In this document: positions 32,498 through 46,300 of the stretch, piece by piece
Layout of the letters: the number at the start of each line of letters is the position of its first letter
How positions within the stretch are numbered: the stretch's first letter is position 1
DNA from: Clitopilus passeckerianus
Lineage: Eukaryota; Basidiomycota; Agaricomycetes; Agaricales; Entolomataceae
NCBI GenBank assembly: GCA_944990035.1
Contig: CALYLX010000117.1
Location: forward strand, 372,001 to 436,000
Direction: 5' to 3'
DNA: 64,000 bases
Made by a program: the position numbers and the translations under genes
Notes under the pieces: generated by a model
Told to the model about the DNA's origin: nothing
The model's database searches: none
The model's input: only the letters and a program-made list of their open reading frames with translations

Positions 32498-33484
32498 ATG
32501 GCATTCGAGCCGACTTCCCGTAGTGCCCCAAACCGAGTGAACAGGCTGCCTAACCAGGGCAAATACGATGAGGAAACCGTATACTCTGCCATCGACCGAG
32601 CCGCGGTATGTCATGCGACATTCAAGCTTCCCGATGATGGCGAGCCCCAGGACGATTGGCCTGGTATGTTTCAAGTCGTGCTTCAGAGTTTGGCGTATGC
32701 TCAGCGGACCTTGGCTGATAGTTATCATTCCGATGATCTTTGGGAGGAAGGACGCTACGTGAGTCAGGGGGCCAAGAGCTGGTCGTTTTTTATTTATTTT
32801 ATTATCCTCGTGTATTCTGCAGAATATACCTCCACGGCCATCTGAGCTCCCGCCTCCTGAAAACGCTATCGGATGACGGTCAGGTCAAGGCTGGCCTTAC
32901 ATTCACCAACGTCTCAGGAGTTGTGGTAGCCCTGAGTGCCTTCAACAGCACGTTCAACTATGATTCTGCGGTACTCTGTACGCTCAACCTCCCCCCTCAC
33001 AAGCATGCTGCTCACGTCCCGTAGTCGGCTATACCCGCCTCTTGACAAATGATGCGGAAAAGAAGGAGGCGTTGGCCCGCATCACCAACCACACTTTCCG
33101 TAATCTCAAGACCGGGGAGGAGGGTGATCGCTGGGCTGATTCGCGAGAGACAACTACGGCAGAGGTAAGTCCTGCGAAAGGTGCCACAGAAGCCTGACTT
33201 ATAATTACACGGTGTCTAGTACAAGTCGACCAGGGTAATTGCATTTGACATAGAGATGGCTTCTGCGAAGGTACGTGCCGGCCCACCAGACGACCCGGCG
33301 AAAGAGGTCGAGGAGTTCGCCAACACGTACTGGTAAGTCTTAGTAAAATCTCCGAGTTCCATCAGGAGTTGAGAACTCTCATAGGACGGGCGTAATCCAC
33401 AAGGAAGAAAGGTACACCAGTGCTGAACCCTCTCCGTACAATAAGGCCCCAATGCCAGAGTATATCGAGAAAATGATTTCCTAG
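32498..33484 (+). CDS. Flavin-binding split-barrel protein, copy 2
   Basis: Six exons (32498-32663, 32722-32758, 32823-32977, 33025-33164, 33220-33332, 33385-33484) give 236 aa, strongly similar throughout to copy 1: APNRVNRLPNQGKYDEETVY, VIIPMIFGRKDATIYLHGH, GVVVALSAFNSTFNYDSAVL, EYKSTRVIAFDIEMASAK, SPYNKAPMPEYIEKM. Exon 3 is 155 nt, exactly the sum of exons 3 and 4 of copy 1 (129+26), so only the presence of one intron separates the gene structures. The shared frame without disruption implies both copies are kept by selection. Confidence 0.9.
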
Positions 33485-34295
33485 CTCCCGAGCAAATATA
33501 GTAATTGTGACTTTGAGAAAACGAAGTTACCCCGCAGTGCACCCCAAGTCAGTTCGCGGCCGTAGAGAGGCTTTTGTAGACCTCTAAGATTCTGGTCATT
33601 TTTACGAGTTCAGGATGAGTGGCTGATTGTCTAAGTCCAAGTAGCCATGACGCTCGACGGCAACAGACTGACGCGAGGGGCGTTTCTCCCTTCGGTGTAT
33701 ATCGGTGTGTTAAAAAGATTCCTTACAGGCTTGATATACATCAGGATTTCATTTGCTCTGAACTGACCAAGGCTGCGACGATTCACTGGCACCGGACCTG
33801 CCATAGCCTCCTCCCATTTCTCTTACCCGTCGGCCCCTCGACGAACGTTACAGGAGGCCTAGCACCAGATAATACCTGCCACATTTTCAGGACTATCCAT
33901 TGCACAGAAGACATTGAGAGGTAAGAGACTGCAAGGGTATATGTTCAGCTTCAAGTTGGAGGGCAATCACAAGACGATCATTCGTCTCCCCATGAAAGGG
34001 CTTTTCAGATGATTGAGTTTGAGTGCCGGAGATCCCATAGCAGCAACATACGCAGATATTCCAAACCACACGCAGGAATCTAGGACAGAGAGAATCCAGC
34101 AGCCATCCGCTATGAAAGTTGTGAGGAACCATAGCGTGGCTGTGCCTCTGCTGTCTAATGCCCTTGGGTGCAAACAAAGACGCCACGCCTACATTGATCC
34201 CCGTCACCGTCACTGCCAACGACCATCCTTGGGTCTTCATATTCTTTCTTCCTAGCTCATCGCGCGTCGGGTTCGCCGACCTTGGTTTATTCAAA
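33485..34295. other. Intergenic
   Basis: About 810 nt before the p24 gene. Open frames on the minus strand at 33893-34294 lack any family feature. I see no gene. Confidence 0.4.
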
Positions 34296-35120
34296 ATGCG
34301 AAGTTTTACTGGCCTGATGATGATGCTGCTGGCAGCAGCGACGACTGTGAACGCCCTCCACTTTTACCTGGATGCAAACCAGAAGAGGTGTTTTGTGGAG
34401 GAGTTGCCGACGGATACTGTTGTTGAGGGTGGGTATCCGCATTCTGTTGGTGCGGCTGGATGATGAATTGAATCTGGAACCTCGAATTACAGGACATTAT
34501 CGTGCTCTGGAATGGTCAGAAGAGAAGCAGAGCTATACGCCGAACCCAGAGGTTGGAATCGTTGTTGAGGTCGTCGTAAGTATTCCACTTGGGTTAAAGA
34601 GTACGTGCAGCAGACTCAGAAGTATCTTCAGGAATCCTCTACGGACGACATGCTTGTCAAGTCCAACGGTCCTCCTGAGGGAAAATTCACTTTTACCTCG
34701 CATGATCAGGGAGACCATTCCATCTGCGTCTCCACCAACTACACCTCCTGGTTCTCGCACACTCACATCCGGCTCTACCTCGACATTGTCGTCGGCAGCA
34801 CTAAAGCGGACATAGAACACGACAGAAGCCATGTCAGCGGTCTTGCAGCAAAAGTCAGGGATTTGAATGAGAAGCTGGAAGAGATTAGGAGGGAGCAGCA
34901 ATATCAGCGGGAAAGGGAAGCAGATTATAGGGATTTGAGCGAGTCAACAAATGCGAAGGCTGTATGGTATAGTATTGCGCAGATTGTGATGCTCGTCGTG
35001 ACATGTGCTTGGCAGCTAAGACATTTGAAGGTGAAGTCAATTCTGCTCCCTGCGTCAAGGGTATGTTACTGATTACATTTAAATTTATAGCGATTCTTTG
35101 AGGATAGGAAGAGTCGATAG
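34296..35120 (+). CDS. p24 family cargo receptor (EMP24/ERV25/ERP type)
   Basis: The N-terminal signal peptide (FTGLMMMLLAAATTVNA) leads to a GOLD domain with HFYLDANQKRCFVEELP, GPPEGKFTFTSHDQGDH and STNYTSWFSHTHIRLYLDI. A coiled coil (VRDLNEKLEEIRREQQYQRE) and a transmembrane helix (YSIAQIVMLVVTCAWQL) follow, then the cytosolic tail RHLKRFFEDRKSR, with the FF sorting motif and basic residues expected for COPII/COPI binding. It cycles between ER and Golgi. The second intron is very short: the canonical donor GTAAGT at 34576 with acceptor 34601, 34610 or 34613 gives 26-38 nt. The exact join is unsettled. Confidence 0.88.
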
Positions 35121-35161
35121 GATTTTATGTTATTAGTTGGTCCTTATATGCACGCATTTAC

Positions 35162-36495
35162 TCAGTCCTCTTCCGCGCCCTCGAATTTGAGCAAAACCTT
35201 CTTGCCCAGACCTCCCTGCTGCAACTTCTCAATCGTTTGCATAACCATCTCCGCAACATCTTTGTCGTTGTCCCCTTTCCTGACCTCTAGGATCTGATGC
35301 ATTGGTGCCTTCAGCTTTCCCTCTCCAATTAGGTTGGCTAGTGCCTCAAAAAGAGCTTGGCGTTCGGTGGGTGAGTGATCGAGGTACCATCGTGATTGCC
35401 AAAATCCGTGTGCCGTGAGGTTTTTGAAGATGAATAGGGAGGTGGAGAGGGCAAGTGGCCGTTTTGACATTGCACCATACGAGACGAGATGCGCATTTTG
35501 GCCGAGAAGACGGGTCATTAGGGTGGTTTCTTTGCCGCCTGTACATGACCTTAGCTTAGATACAGGACAAAAGGTGGCCTTGATACTTACTGACACAGTT
35601 GAGGGCAAGGCGGAGCTCCTGCAAGGCGTTCAAGAAACAGGTTAAAAAGGAGAACGAAAGGAACAAACCTTGCGATTGGTCCATTCCTTGACTTCTTTGC
35701 GAAGCATTTTGTCCTCGAGGTCGTCATATGTGAGCACTTTTGTGGCGCCAAGATTATACAGCTGAGATTTGAGTTCTTCAAGATTCCCCCTGTGAAGGAG
35801 GTGAGCTGCCGCTTGTGTTCCTCGCGTAGGTATGATAGCTCACCTGGGGCGTACAAAGTTGAGGGTCTTGAGTCCCCTTGAAGCTGCTATTTGAATGACA
35901 GCTTGTCCGACCTAGAGCAGATGAGCGAATACCAATATCACGAGCCAAAAATACTCACAGCGCTGTTGGCTCCGTTCTGCATGACCCAGTCTCCCTCTTT
36001 CAGCGGTACAAAGTCATGAAGCATATTATAGGCGGTCGGTGGGTTCACCGTCATAGTGGCAGCATGAACTTCCGTGAGCCCTTCTACACGAGGTACTTTG
36101 ACAATATCATCGACATTGACATTCTTGCTAGTACACCAAGTGCCAAGTTGAGCTTTGGTCATGATGACCCAGTCATTCTTCTTTAGCTCAGAAACGCCTG
36201 GTCCGACAGCAGTAACTCTAGCAACACCTTCATTACCACCGACAAAGACAGGCTGTTCCTTAGAAGAAAAGCCAGCATCTGGACTAGGTTTAGCGGGGTA
36301 GATTCCCTCTACAACATTCAAATCTGCAGGATTTATCGGCGAGAGTAGGAATTTGACATTGACTGTATTTGGGTCTGGAGGTGGCAAGGGTTTGTAGCTC
36401 AAAGCAGACAGGACTTTGCTAGGATCTCCGTTTTTGGAATAGATTATGGCTCGATTTACTTCGTTGAAAAGCCGTTTTGTCGCGAAGAATGCCAT
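35162..36495 (-). CDS. ETR1: Mitochondrial enoyl-[ACP] reductase (2-enoyl thioester reductase)
   Basis: ATG 36495 to stop 35162, with introns after GANSA, after VRPR, after EWTNRK and within CVSG. Marks of the MECR/Etr1 family of medium-chain reductases: LLSPINPADLNVVEGIYP, GNEGVARVTAVGPGV, the NPPTAYNMLHDFVPLKEGDW segment, then GQAVIQIAASRGLKTLNFVR and GKETTLMTRLLG. About 380 aa. The enzyme does the last reduction in mitochondrial type II fatty acid synthesis, needed for lipoate and respiration. It starts 42 nt downstream of the DNA ligase stop on the same strand, leaving almost no room for its own promoter outside the ligase gene. Confidence 0.92.
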
Positions 36496-36537
36496 TGAGG
36501 GAGTGGGTAAAGGGAGAAATGAGGAATGACGTAATAA

Positions 36538-39500
36538 TTAAGCGAAATAATGCAACTCTTCTCCGAAAACATCAAATACATGAATGGGTTTGCGACTTCC
36601 AAGTCCTACAGTAATGTCCTTGAGCATTTTCATGACATAGTCCTCCCAACCAGACTCCATAAATATGATACCCCGTTCTACATTGGCCCAAGAGGCAGAG
36701 CTTGACCTTTTGAACCATCCGCAAATGCTTAGCAGTGACTGAAGCGAGTGCAATCGACATCCTGGGGCGATGAAAACTTGCAATGCAGCGGACGTACAAT
36801 CGGTCGACTTCTCCTTGGACTTCGCAATCCAGACAACAGCGTTTTCCAGCAGAGTCTGCTTAACCGGACTAGCCCTGGGAAGAGATGAAGGGCGGATGTT
36901 CTCTGAGCCGCTGGAGGAGGATGGTACGGAGATTGTAGCCCTCGAACTTGAAGTCTTTGGACTGGGCGAACAGAGATCAATGACCTCGATCCTCTTCTTC
37001 TTGTATGGAGTATTCGTGACAACTTGAAGGACGTTCTCTTTCTTGTCCTGTACGTTCAGAGGTTCGTCGTCGTCTGAGCTGGACTCGTCCGAAATAGGAC
37101 GCCTCCAGGTCCTCCCGTCCAATTCAGCCAGCCTCTCCTCCCACATCTCTGCCGTAGCTTTTCTCTTCAGACTTGATTTCGCTCCAGGTGAACACGGCTT
37201 GCCCCAAATCTCCGCGGCAGCGTCTGGCCACTTTCTTTGAGGGATCTCGACCGATTACGGCACATGCGATCTTGTGTAGATCCAGGAGCCTGGTTCCTGT
37301 TGTCCAAAGACGTTCAGCTGGGCGATGTACCTTCAAGAGTCTTGGGAAGCGAAGTTCATAATGCTAGCAAGAATATGAGCGAGTGAGATGTAGTTCCGCC
37401 AGGGGTACATACCCGACTTCCAGGGGATTTGGTGAAGCCAGCTCCGACTAACTCGACGAGAAGAGGACTTCGGAGAAGTATAGATGGCCTCTGAAGGCCT
37501 GCGTATACATCAAAGGTATACGGTAGCTCGTCACCGGTACGACTCTGAACACAATTGTGAGCATGTCCTCCTCACCGATATGATAACCTTACCGTCATGT
37601 TGTGGAACTGGTGATGTTCAGACCCCTTGATCATAAAGTTCAGCTCTTCGAGTTGCTGCCGACTCAGTCCATAGGAGACTGTAAAATAGATATGCAAATG
37701 TGGTCGGGAACCAGGCTGACAGGATCGTCAGCATACATTATTGCAGGACTAGCAGGGGGTGACTGACCTTGATTCCACCGATGTGAAACGTCGTGAATGT
37801 ATCCGTTCCGACTCTTAACTCCCTTCCGCGATCTTTATCCCAGCTAGCGCCGACTAAGACCATATCAATCGCATCTCCATATCCAGGGATATAGTCCTTC
37901 TTCAATTTGACCCAGGGCATGCGCCAGTCGTGGTACCCGCTTTCAGCGGCTTTGAGAACAAGGCCTTCTTCTGCGCGACCAATGCACTGTGCAAATGCAT
38001 GATCGAGTTGCTTGATGAGTGTCTCAGGTGCGTCATATTCCGCAGTAGATGTGTTTGCACGAGGTGGGGTGATTAGTGTACGTTCAGCCAGCATTGCTTC
38101 TCCTGGGGTCACTGAGATAATCGACCCGAGGATTTCTCTGCGCTTGAAGTAGGGAGTAGAGAGGAGTGAAGTCGAGTTTAGAGAAAGCATGTCAAAGAAG
38201 ATAAGAGCGAGATGCCGGTTTTCGATGTTCAGTGTGAGCATCGAAAGTTGTGACTCTTCACGGCCGCAGAGCTGGGATTGGGAGTCTGGGACCAGTGTCG
38301 TAGCATTGCGTCGTACCCCGTAAGCAGAGCGTTCGACCAGCCCACGAATTCTCCAGAACTCTGTTATCCGCTAATGAGTAACGGTCAGAATTCAACAAGA
38401 GGAAGAGGTTACCGTCAAGACCATCGTCATTAAAAGCGACCATCTCCGCATCCAGAATAACACCAGTTTTGACTTTACGATCATCACGCATATACCCACT
38501 CGCCTTCGAGAGTCCAAGCGCATTCAATATGATTTCATGCACACCCTTGCGATCCAACGTCGAATCACGCTTGCTCTTGCTGAATATAGTGATCTTGGGT
38601 TTGTTTCCTGGTTGCACAATCTCGACATGAATCTGGGCTCTTTCACCATCATATTTCGTTTCGGCCCATATCTGCTTGGATGGCGAGAGAAGTTTAAGCG
38701 CGTGACGGGAGCTGCGGCCTTTTTCTGACTTGGGAAGCTTGTCGGTTGGTTATGTGAGAATCTGATGAGGGACTGTAGGGCATTGAGACCTACTGTGACC
38801 ATCGTCCCAAGCCTAGGTCCTGGTATTTCACGAACACCAGCATGCTTCTCAAACTCTTCGGCGGCTTCTTCAAGCGTTGGCCGCACACGGTACATCTTGA
38901 GCATCCATCCAGACGGGTCCCACACTTGTAAAGCATCTTGTTCAGAAAGCATTCTGATTGCCTTAGTATTATAATCAAGTAATGCGGAGGTATAATGCAA
39001 TTGGGATTCCTGGAGTGGGTAAAGTATGGTCCGCAGGTCTTTCAGAATGATCTGGGTAAGGAAGCCTGCATCAAGAGGAGATAAGGTACAGAACATGGAT
39101 TTCAGAATGGAGACTCGAGTGCGGTGTTGGCCGGAGGGATATTTTGAGCGGATGGAAATGTGGGTATAGCCTGAGAGAGCAGCAAGTTCATCAAGGAGTT
39201 CGTCGACTTGATCAATGGACAGAGGGCTGATGTGGCCTCCCTCAGTCTGAATGAGCGTAAGTTAGAGGAGGGGAGCATATATGGTAAAGTGAGTCAGGTT
39301 AACTCACGGGGCACGTTGTTTTCAATACTTGCTGGATCTGTTCTCCGAGACACCCAGCGGTTCCGGACGTGCTCCAAGCTTTAAGTCGATTTGAGTCAAT
39401 ACCCAGAGCTTGTGCAAGCGCCTGGGCGAGGCGAGGCTCTTGCATGTCGAATTTACGACGGGCATCCTCGTGGGGGAACAGCATACGGAAGACAATAGAT

Positions 39501-39752
39501 GTAGTACCCGCTGGTAGGGGCGCGAACTTCTGTCGCAGATGATTGGTCCACCGTACAAAAACGCTTTTTACCGGGTAGTCCTGGTTGCTGTTCTGAGGCT
39601 TGTTCTTCACTTTATGCGGTCTAACTTTCGATATCTCGCGTAGGAGCGAAACAAAACTGCAATTTTGTTAGCAAAGCGTCATTATGGGTGTCAAGTCGCC
39701 CTCACAAAGAGAATGGCACCCCGTCTGCGAGGTCGCTTGGGGCTGAAGCCAT
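36538..39752 (-). CDS. ATP-dependent DNA ligase (LIG4-like)
   Basis: ATG 39752 (MASAPSDLADGVPF), several introns, stop at 36538; roughly 900 aa. The order fits eukaryotic ATP ligases: an N-terminal DNA-binding domain (FCTLSPLDAGFLTQIILKDL, WDPSGWMLKMYRVRPTLEEA); the adenylation site ETKYDGERAQIHVE with the nucleotide-accepting Lys (about 38660-38690); ILDAEMVAFND (motif III); EEGLVLKAAE (motif IV); PWVKLKKDYIPG (motif V); and an OB-fold. The last ~250 residues are Ser-rich with KKKRIEVIDLCSPSP and no clear pair of BRCT domains, which true LIG4 uses to bind XRCC4/Lif1. It may be a fungal LIG4 relative rather than the canonical end-joining ligase. Confidence 0.85.
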
Positions 39753-40350
39753 GGGGGTCGCGGATAACCAGAGAAACCAAATAAACACAAAGAACGCGTT
39801 CGCAAATTAGTCGATGTGAGTCGTGTGTGAGTCACATGTGTGTGACGCCGCGTCCTTCTCCCACATCGGGCAGGGCCACGACATCGGATCTTTTAGGAAA
39901 GGTATGAAATGTCGATTGCATGGGACTAAGTTTAGAGTGTTTATTTCAAGAAGCTTGTTTGCATTCTTCGGGTATGTGAAATACAAGGGGAAGGAATAAC
40001 GAAAGAACGATAAAGGGAAGGTATTAGAGGGGGAATCATTTAAGCAGCACAACAAACCCAGTATAAACAAGAGGAAGAGGAAGTAGTGCGTATAGCGAAG
40101 GCTACTGTAGAAGTAGAGATAAGGTGTTTAACAGGGAGGCAGGCATATGGACACGTAGATGGATGGTAAGAGAACAAGAGAAAGAGACAGGAAGAAATGA
40201 TACATAGGTATGAATTCCGAACTGACAAATGTGATGGAGGTGAATCGTCCCCGAACTATGCGTGGCGACAGTCGTAAAGCACGTAAACAGCGACGTATCC
40301 GGACGTTAAGCAGGAGAAAGACAGATGGAGTGGAAGTCTGCGATGCAAAC
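39753..40350. other. Intergenic
   Basis: About 600 nt between the ligase start and the kinase stop, both on the minus strand. Probable kinase 3' UTR plus ligase promoter. No gene seen. Confidence 0.45.
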
Positions 40351-42139
<1,789 letters not shown>

Positions 42140-42421
42140 GATATGTCGTTATAGTGGTCGTGGTATGAAATTAATGAGAGAATAAGTTCGGGCACGACGT
42201 CTCGTCGACTTCAATGCTTAAAGATAGTGATATACAGCTTTAAAGTAATGGCTGAAAGGAGTAGCAGAGAAAAAGACCGGAGTCGAGCGGGGGACAAGGG
42301 AGTGGTCAGTCTGTCTAATGCTGGACAAGGCACACTATTCTGCCATCAACAACGATGTCACACTTTGTCACAATACCGGTCACATCCAAGCGATAGAATT
42401 TTCAATCCAATCCAAAGTAAA
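42140..42421. promoter_or_regulatory. Shared promoter region, YANK kinase / guanylate kinase
   Basis: A 282-nt gap between divergent start codons must hold both promoters. No specific motif assigned. Confidence 0.5.
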
Positions 42422-43143
42422 ATGTCACCGTACAAGGATTTCCTGAGGCCCTTGGTCCTTTCTGGTCCGTCTGGCGTAGGGAAGAGTACGCTTTTGCAGA
42501 GACTCTTTGCTGAGTTTCCTGACAAATTTGGGTTCAGTGTTTCGCGTAAGCCCCTGTTGGATTGCCGGATACGTGTAACTAAATGTAAATTTACAGATAC
42601 CACTCGAGCACCGCGTCAAGGGGAAACAGATGGAAAACATTACCACTTCGTGAACAGAGAGACTTTCAAGGATTTACTCGCACAGAACGCTTTTATTGAG
42701 CATGCCGAGTTCTCCAACAACTTCTATGGAACGAGCTTTGCAACCGTAAAAAGCGTCCAGGAAGCCGGAAAACGGTGTATTTTGGACATTGAGGCCCAGG
42801 TTAGTTGATATGCATCTGCTCCAATCACGCTAGTGAATTCATTCACTCTTCGCAGGGAGTCCGCCAAATAAAAAGAACAGATCTCGACCCAGTTTATCTA
42901 TTCATCTCGCCTCCATCAATGGCCGCCTTGCGCTCCCGACTTCAAGGACGCGGCACGGAAACCGAGTCATCAGTTCAAAAGCGCCTAGCAACGGCGCTCA
43001 AGGAAATCGACTTCGCAAAAGAACCGAACGTTCACGACATCGTTATTATCAACGATGACTTGGACCGCGCTTATACGCTGTTCAAACAAGTCGCATTAGG
43101 AGAGGAAGTCAGCGGCGATACCCTTCCAGCTTTGGACGATTGA
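42422..43143 (+). CDS. GUK1: Guanylate kinase
   Basis: Three exons (42422-42545, 42597-42799, 42856-43143) give 204 aa, the normal family length. P-loop SGPSGVGKSTLLQRLF; the GMP-binding HTTRAPRQGETDGKHYHFV; then IEHAEFSNNFYGTS, CILDIEAQGVRQIK and the lid region SRLQGRGTETESSVQKRL. It phosphorylates GMP to GDP with ATP in the cytosol and is normally essential. With HPT1 at 16.8 kb it is the second guanine-nucleotide gene in the window, but they are 25 kb apart. Confidence 0.96.
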
Positions 43144-43318
43144 ACGGAAGTGGTGCTTCAAGTATACAAGCGTCCCTGATGTAGATTTATAATTATCCAA
43201 TTTGTAATTCAATTTGTAATCTGCCGGTCCGACTCAAAAAGTCCGTTCATTCTTGGAAGTTGACCGCAAAACATCAACGTCCTCGTCCTCGTCATCCTCA
43301 GCGAAGACAAAGGCTTGT

Positions 43319-46300
43319 ATGGAGCTCTGTCGCGACTCTGAAGGATGGGGTCCTATATCTAAAACTCGCGACTTCGATGTCACTCTGTGCTTTGAGGAGG
43401 GCGTGATTTTGCCCATTGTCTTCGGAGTTTTTCTGGCATCTGGGATATTTCGTTCGTTCCAGCTATCAAGAAGGCTCGTAAAGCCCAGATCGAAGAAAAG
43501 TAAATGGGTGTTGACCACTAAGCTCGTAAGGGTTCACCGAAAGAATGTTTCCTGAGTACCATGTTGACGTGTTTTCTAGACCTTGATATTCGCCTCGACA
43601 ATTGCCAGCCTCGTAAATCTCTTCCTCATAGCTTTACGCCAACAGCAGGTGCCTTTAGTTTCGACGTATATTGTTGAACCACTCGTCTTGTTGTGCGCAG
43701 CCTCATTGACCTATTTCAACCATACCCGAACCCGCCGAGCATCCACCCTCCTTCTCCTCTTCTGGCCTGCCTATGCAATTGCTTTGGGCACATGGACAAG
43801 GACGGTCCATACTCTTCATTACCCATTTGACAGCAACCACATCATTCTTGCATTAAAATGGACCTCCGTTTCCCTGGGACTCATATCATTCTTTATCGAA
43901 TGTATCGGACCAGAATTTGACGCGCCTAGCCTTGGAGATAAGGCACATACAGAACATCCTTTGCTTACCGCTAATGTCTTCAGCGTTTGGGTAAGCACGT
44001 CTCATACAGCACTTGAATACCATACTGATTATGGGTTAATAGACCTTCGGATGGATGACTCCCTTGATGAAAAAGGGTGCTCAGCAGTTTATTACAGAAG
44101 AGGATCTCCCTTCCTTGAAACCGCAAGATGAGTCCAAAAACCTCGGCAGGGATCTTGGAAAGGCCCTGAAAAAACAGTAAGCTAACAATATGTCTACCTT
44201 CATCCTATGACTAACCTATTTCCAGTACCCTTTGGAAGGCCCTATTTGTCGCCTACGGTGGACCCTACGCTATCGCTGCTTGCCTCAAATTCGCTCAAGA
44301 TTTCCTTGCATTTGCTCAACCTCAGCTCCTGCGCTTGTTACTGCTTTATTTCTCTCGCTATCAGGCCAGCAGTTCCGGTTCCGTGAGCCGATTGGAAGGT
44401 TTTTCTTACGCAGTCATCATGTTCGTCGCGTCTGTCGTCCAGACGATCACTCTGAACCAAGTTAGTTGACCCTATGCTATGCTATGCATTAGGTACTCAT
44501 TGCTGACGCCCTCGTAGTACTTCCAACGTGCCTTTGAGACGGGCATGCGCGTTCGTGCTGGATTGGTGACAGCCATTTACGCCAAGGCTTTGGTTCTTTC
44601 GAACGACGAGCGCACCCGTGCATCTGGTGATATTGTCAATTTGATGTCCGTTGATGCTACAAGGTTGCAGGATTTGTGCACCTATGGGTTAATCGCCATC
44701 TCTGGACCTCTTCAGGTAAACCTCTTAAAGGCATCGTGTACCTGATATCTGTTCTCAATTCTTTTTAGATCACTCTCGCCTTCATTTCTCTGTATAACCT
44801 TCTTGGATGGTCTGCCTTCGTCGGGGTTGCTGTTATGATTCTGTCAATTCCCTTGAATACCACCCTTGCTCGGATATTGAAGCGTATGCAAGAAGAGCAG
44901 ATGAAGAATCGTGACAGGCGGACCCGGCTGATGAGTGAATTATTGGCTAATATCAAGAGGTTCGCAGTATATCTCCCCTTGAAGCTATTTGTTCTAATAC
45001 ATTTGTGTGCAGTATTAAACTATACGCCTGGGAGTACAGCTTCGCTCGCAAGATATTAGAGACAAGAAACGAAAAAGAGTTGAAGATGCTGAAGAAAATT
45101 GGAATTACCACTGTAAGCCATTTATCCAAACTTTCAACCACAGTCATCTCACGCACTTGTTCCATCAGTCATTCAGTCAGCTCATGTGGACCGGCATTCC
45201 CATCCTCGTCGCATTTAGCTCTTTTGCAACTGCTGCTGTTGTCTCTTCTCGTCCCCTCACTGCAGACATCATTTTCCCGGCCATCTCGCTATTCATGCTT
45301 TTGCAATTCCGCTGGCCATGTTCAGTCAAGTCACTTCGAATCTCATCGAAGCTTGGGTGTCCGTCAAGCGTCTTTCGGATTTCCTGAACGCCTCAGAATT
45401 GCAGACGGACGCACGAAAGGTCGTTCATAAGATCACCTTGACTCCTGGAGATGAGGTACGATATTTTACCATACTGAGAGATGAGGACGTAATATGACCA
45501 CAGGTCCTCTCTATCCGAGACGGTGATTTCGCTTGGGCAAAGGATGCCGTTGAGCCCACTTTGGAAGGCATCAACCTCTCCGTCAAGAAAGGTGACCTTG
45601 TCGGCGTGCTTGGCCGTGTTGGCGCTGGAAAGACCAGTCTTCTATCGGCCATCATCGGTGACATGTTCCGCAAGGATGGAGAAGTCGTGTTGTCCGGCTC
45701 GGTTGCGTATGCCCCTCAGAACCCATGGATTTTATCGGCTTCTGTGCGCGAGAACATCCTGTTCTTGCACGAGTATGATGAGGATTTCTATAACCTTGTA
45801 ATCGAAGGTGAGCCCTTTTCGGTACGCGGATTGGCGTCATAGATGCTGACTACCGATAGCTTGTGCTTTGACCCAGGATTTGTCCTTGCTACCCCAGGGT
45901 GACCTGACTGAAGTAGGAGAAAAAGGTTAGGACACTCCTACGCACTCGGTTGTTGGGTTATAGCTGACTGGCAAACTCCAGGAATCACACTCAGCGGCGG
46001 TCAGCGTGCTCGTGTCGCTCTTGCTCGTGCGGTATATGCCAGGGCAGACCTGTGAGTCAAGACAATGGTGTAATTCTAAATGTGTACTGATGTGTTTCTA
46101 CCAGTACTCTCCTTGACGATTGTCTCGCCGCTGTTGATAGCCACGTCGCCCGTCACGTCTTCGGTGAGTAGGATGAAAAGAACTCTTCTACTGTAAATCG
46201 CTGACTCTTGTCTAGACCATGTCATTGGTCCAAACGGCATTTTGGCGACAAAGGCACGCATTTTGGTCACCAACAGCATTGCATTTATTAGGCAATTCGA

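Noticed and set aside
33893..34294. 133-codon minus-strand frame before the p24 gene
   Set aside because: No recognisable domain and it overlaps the p24 upstream region; likely chance.
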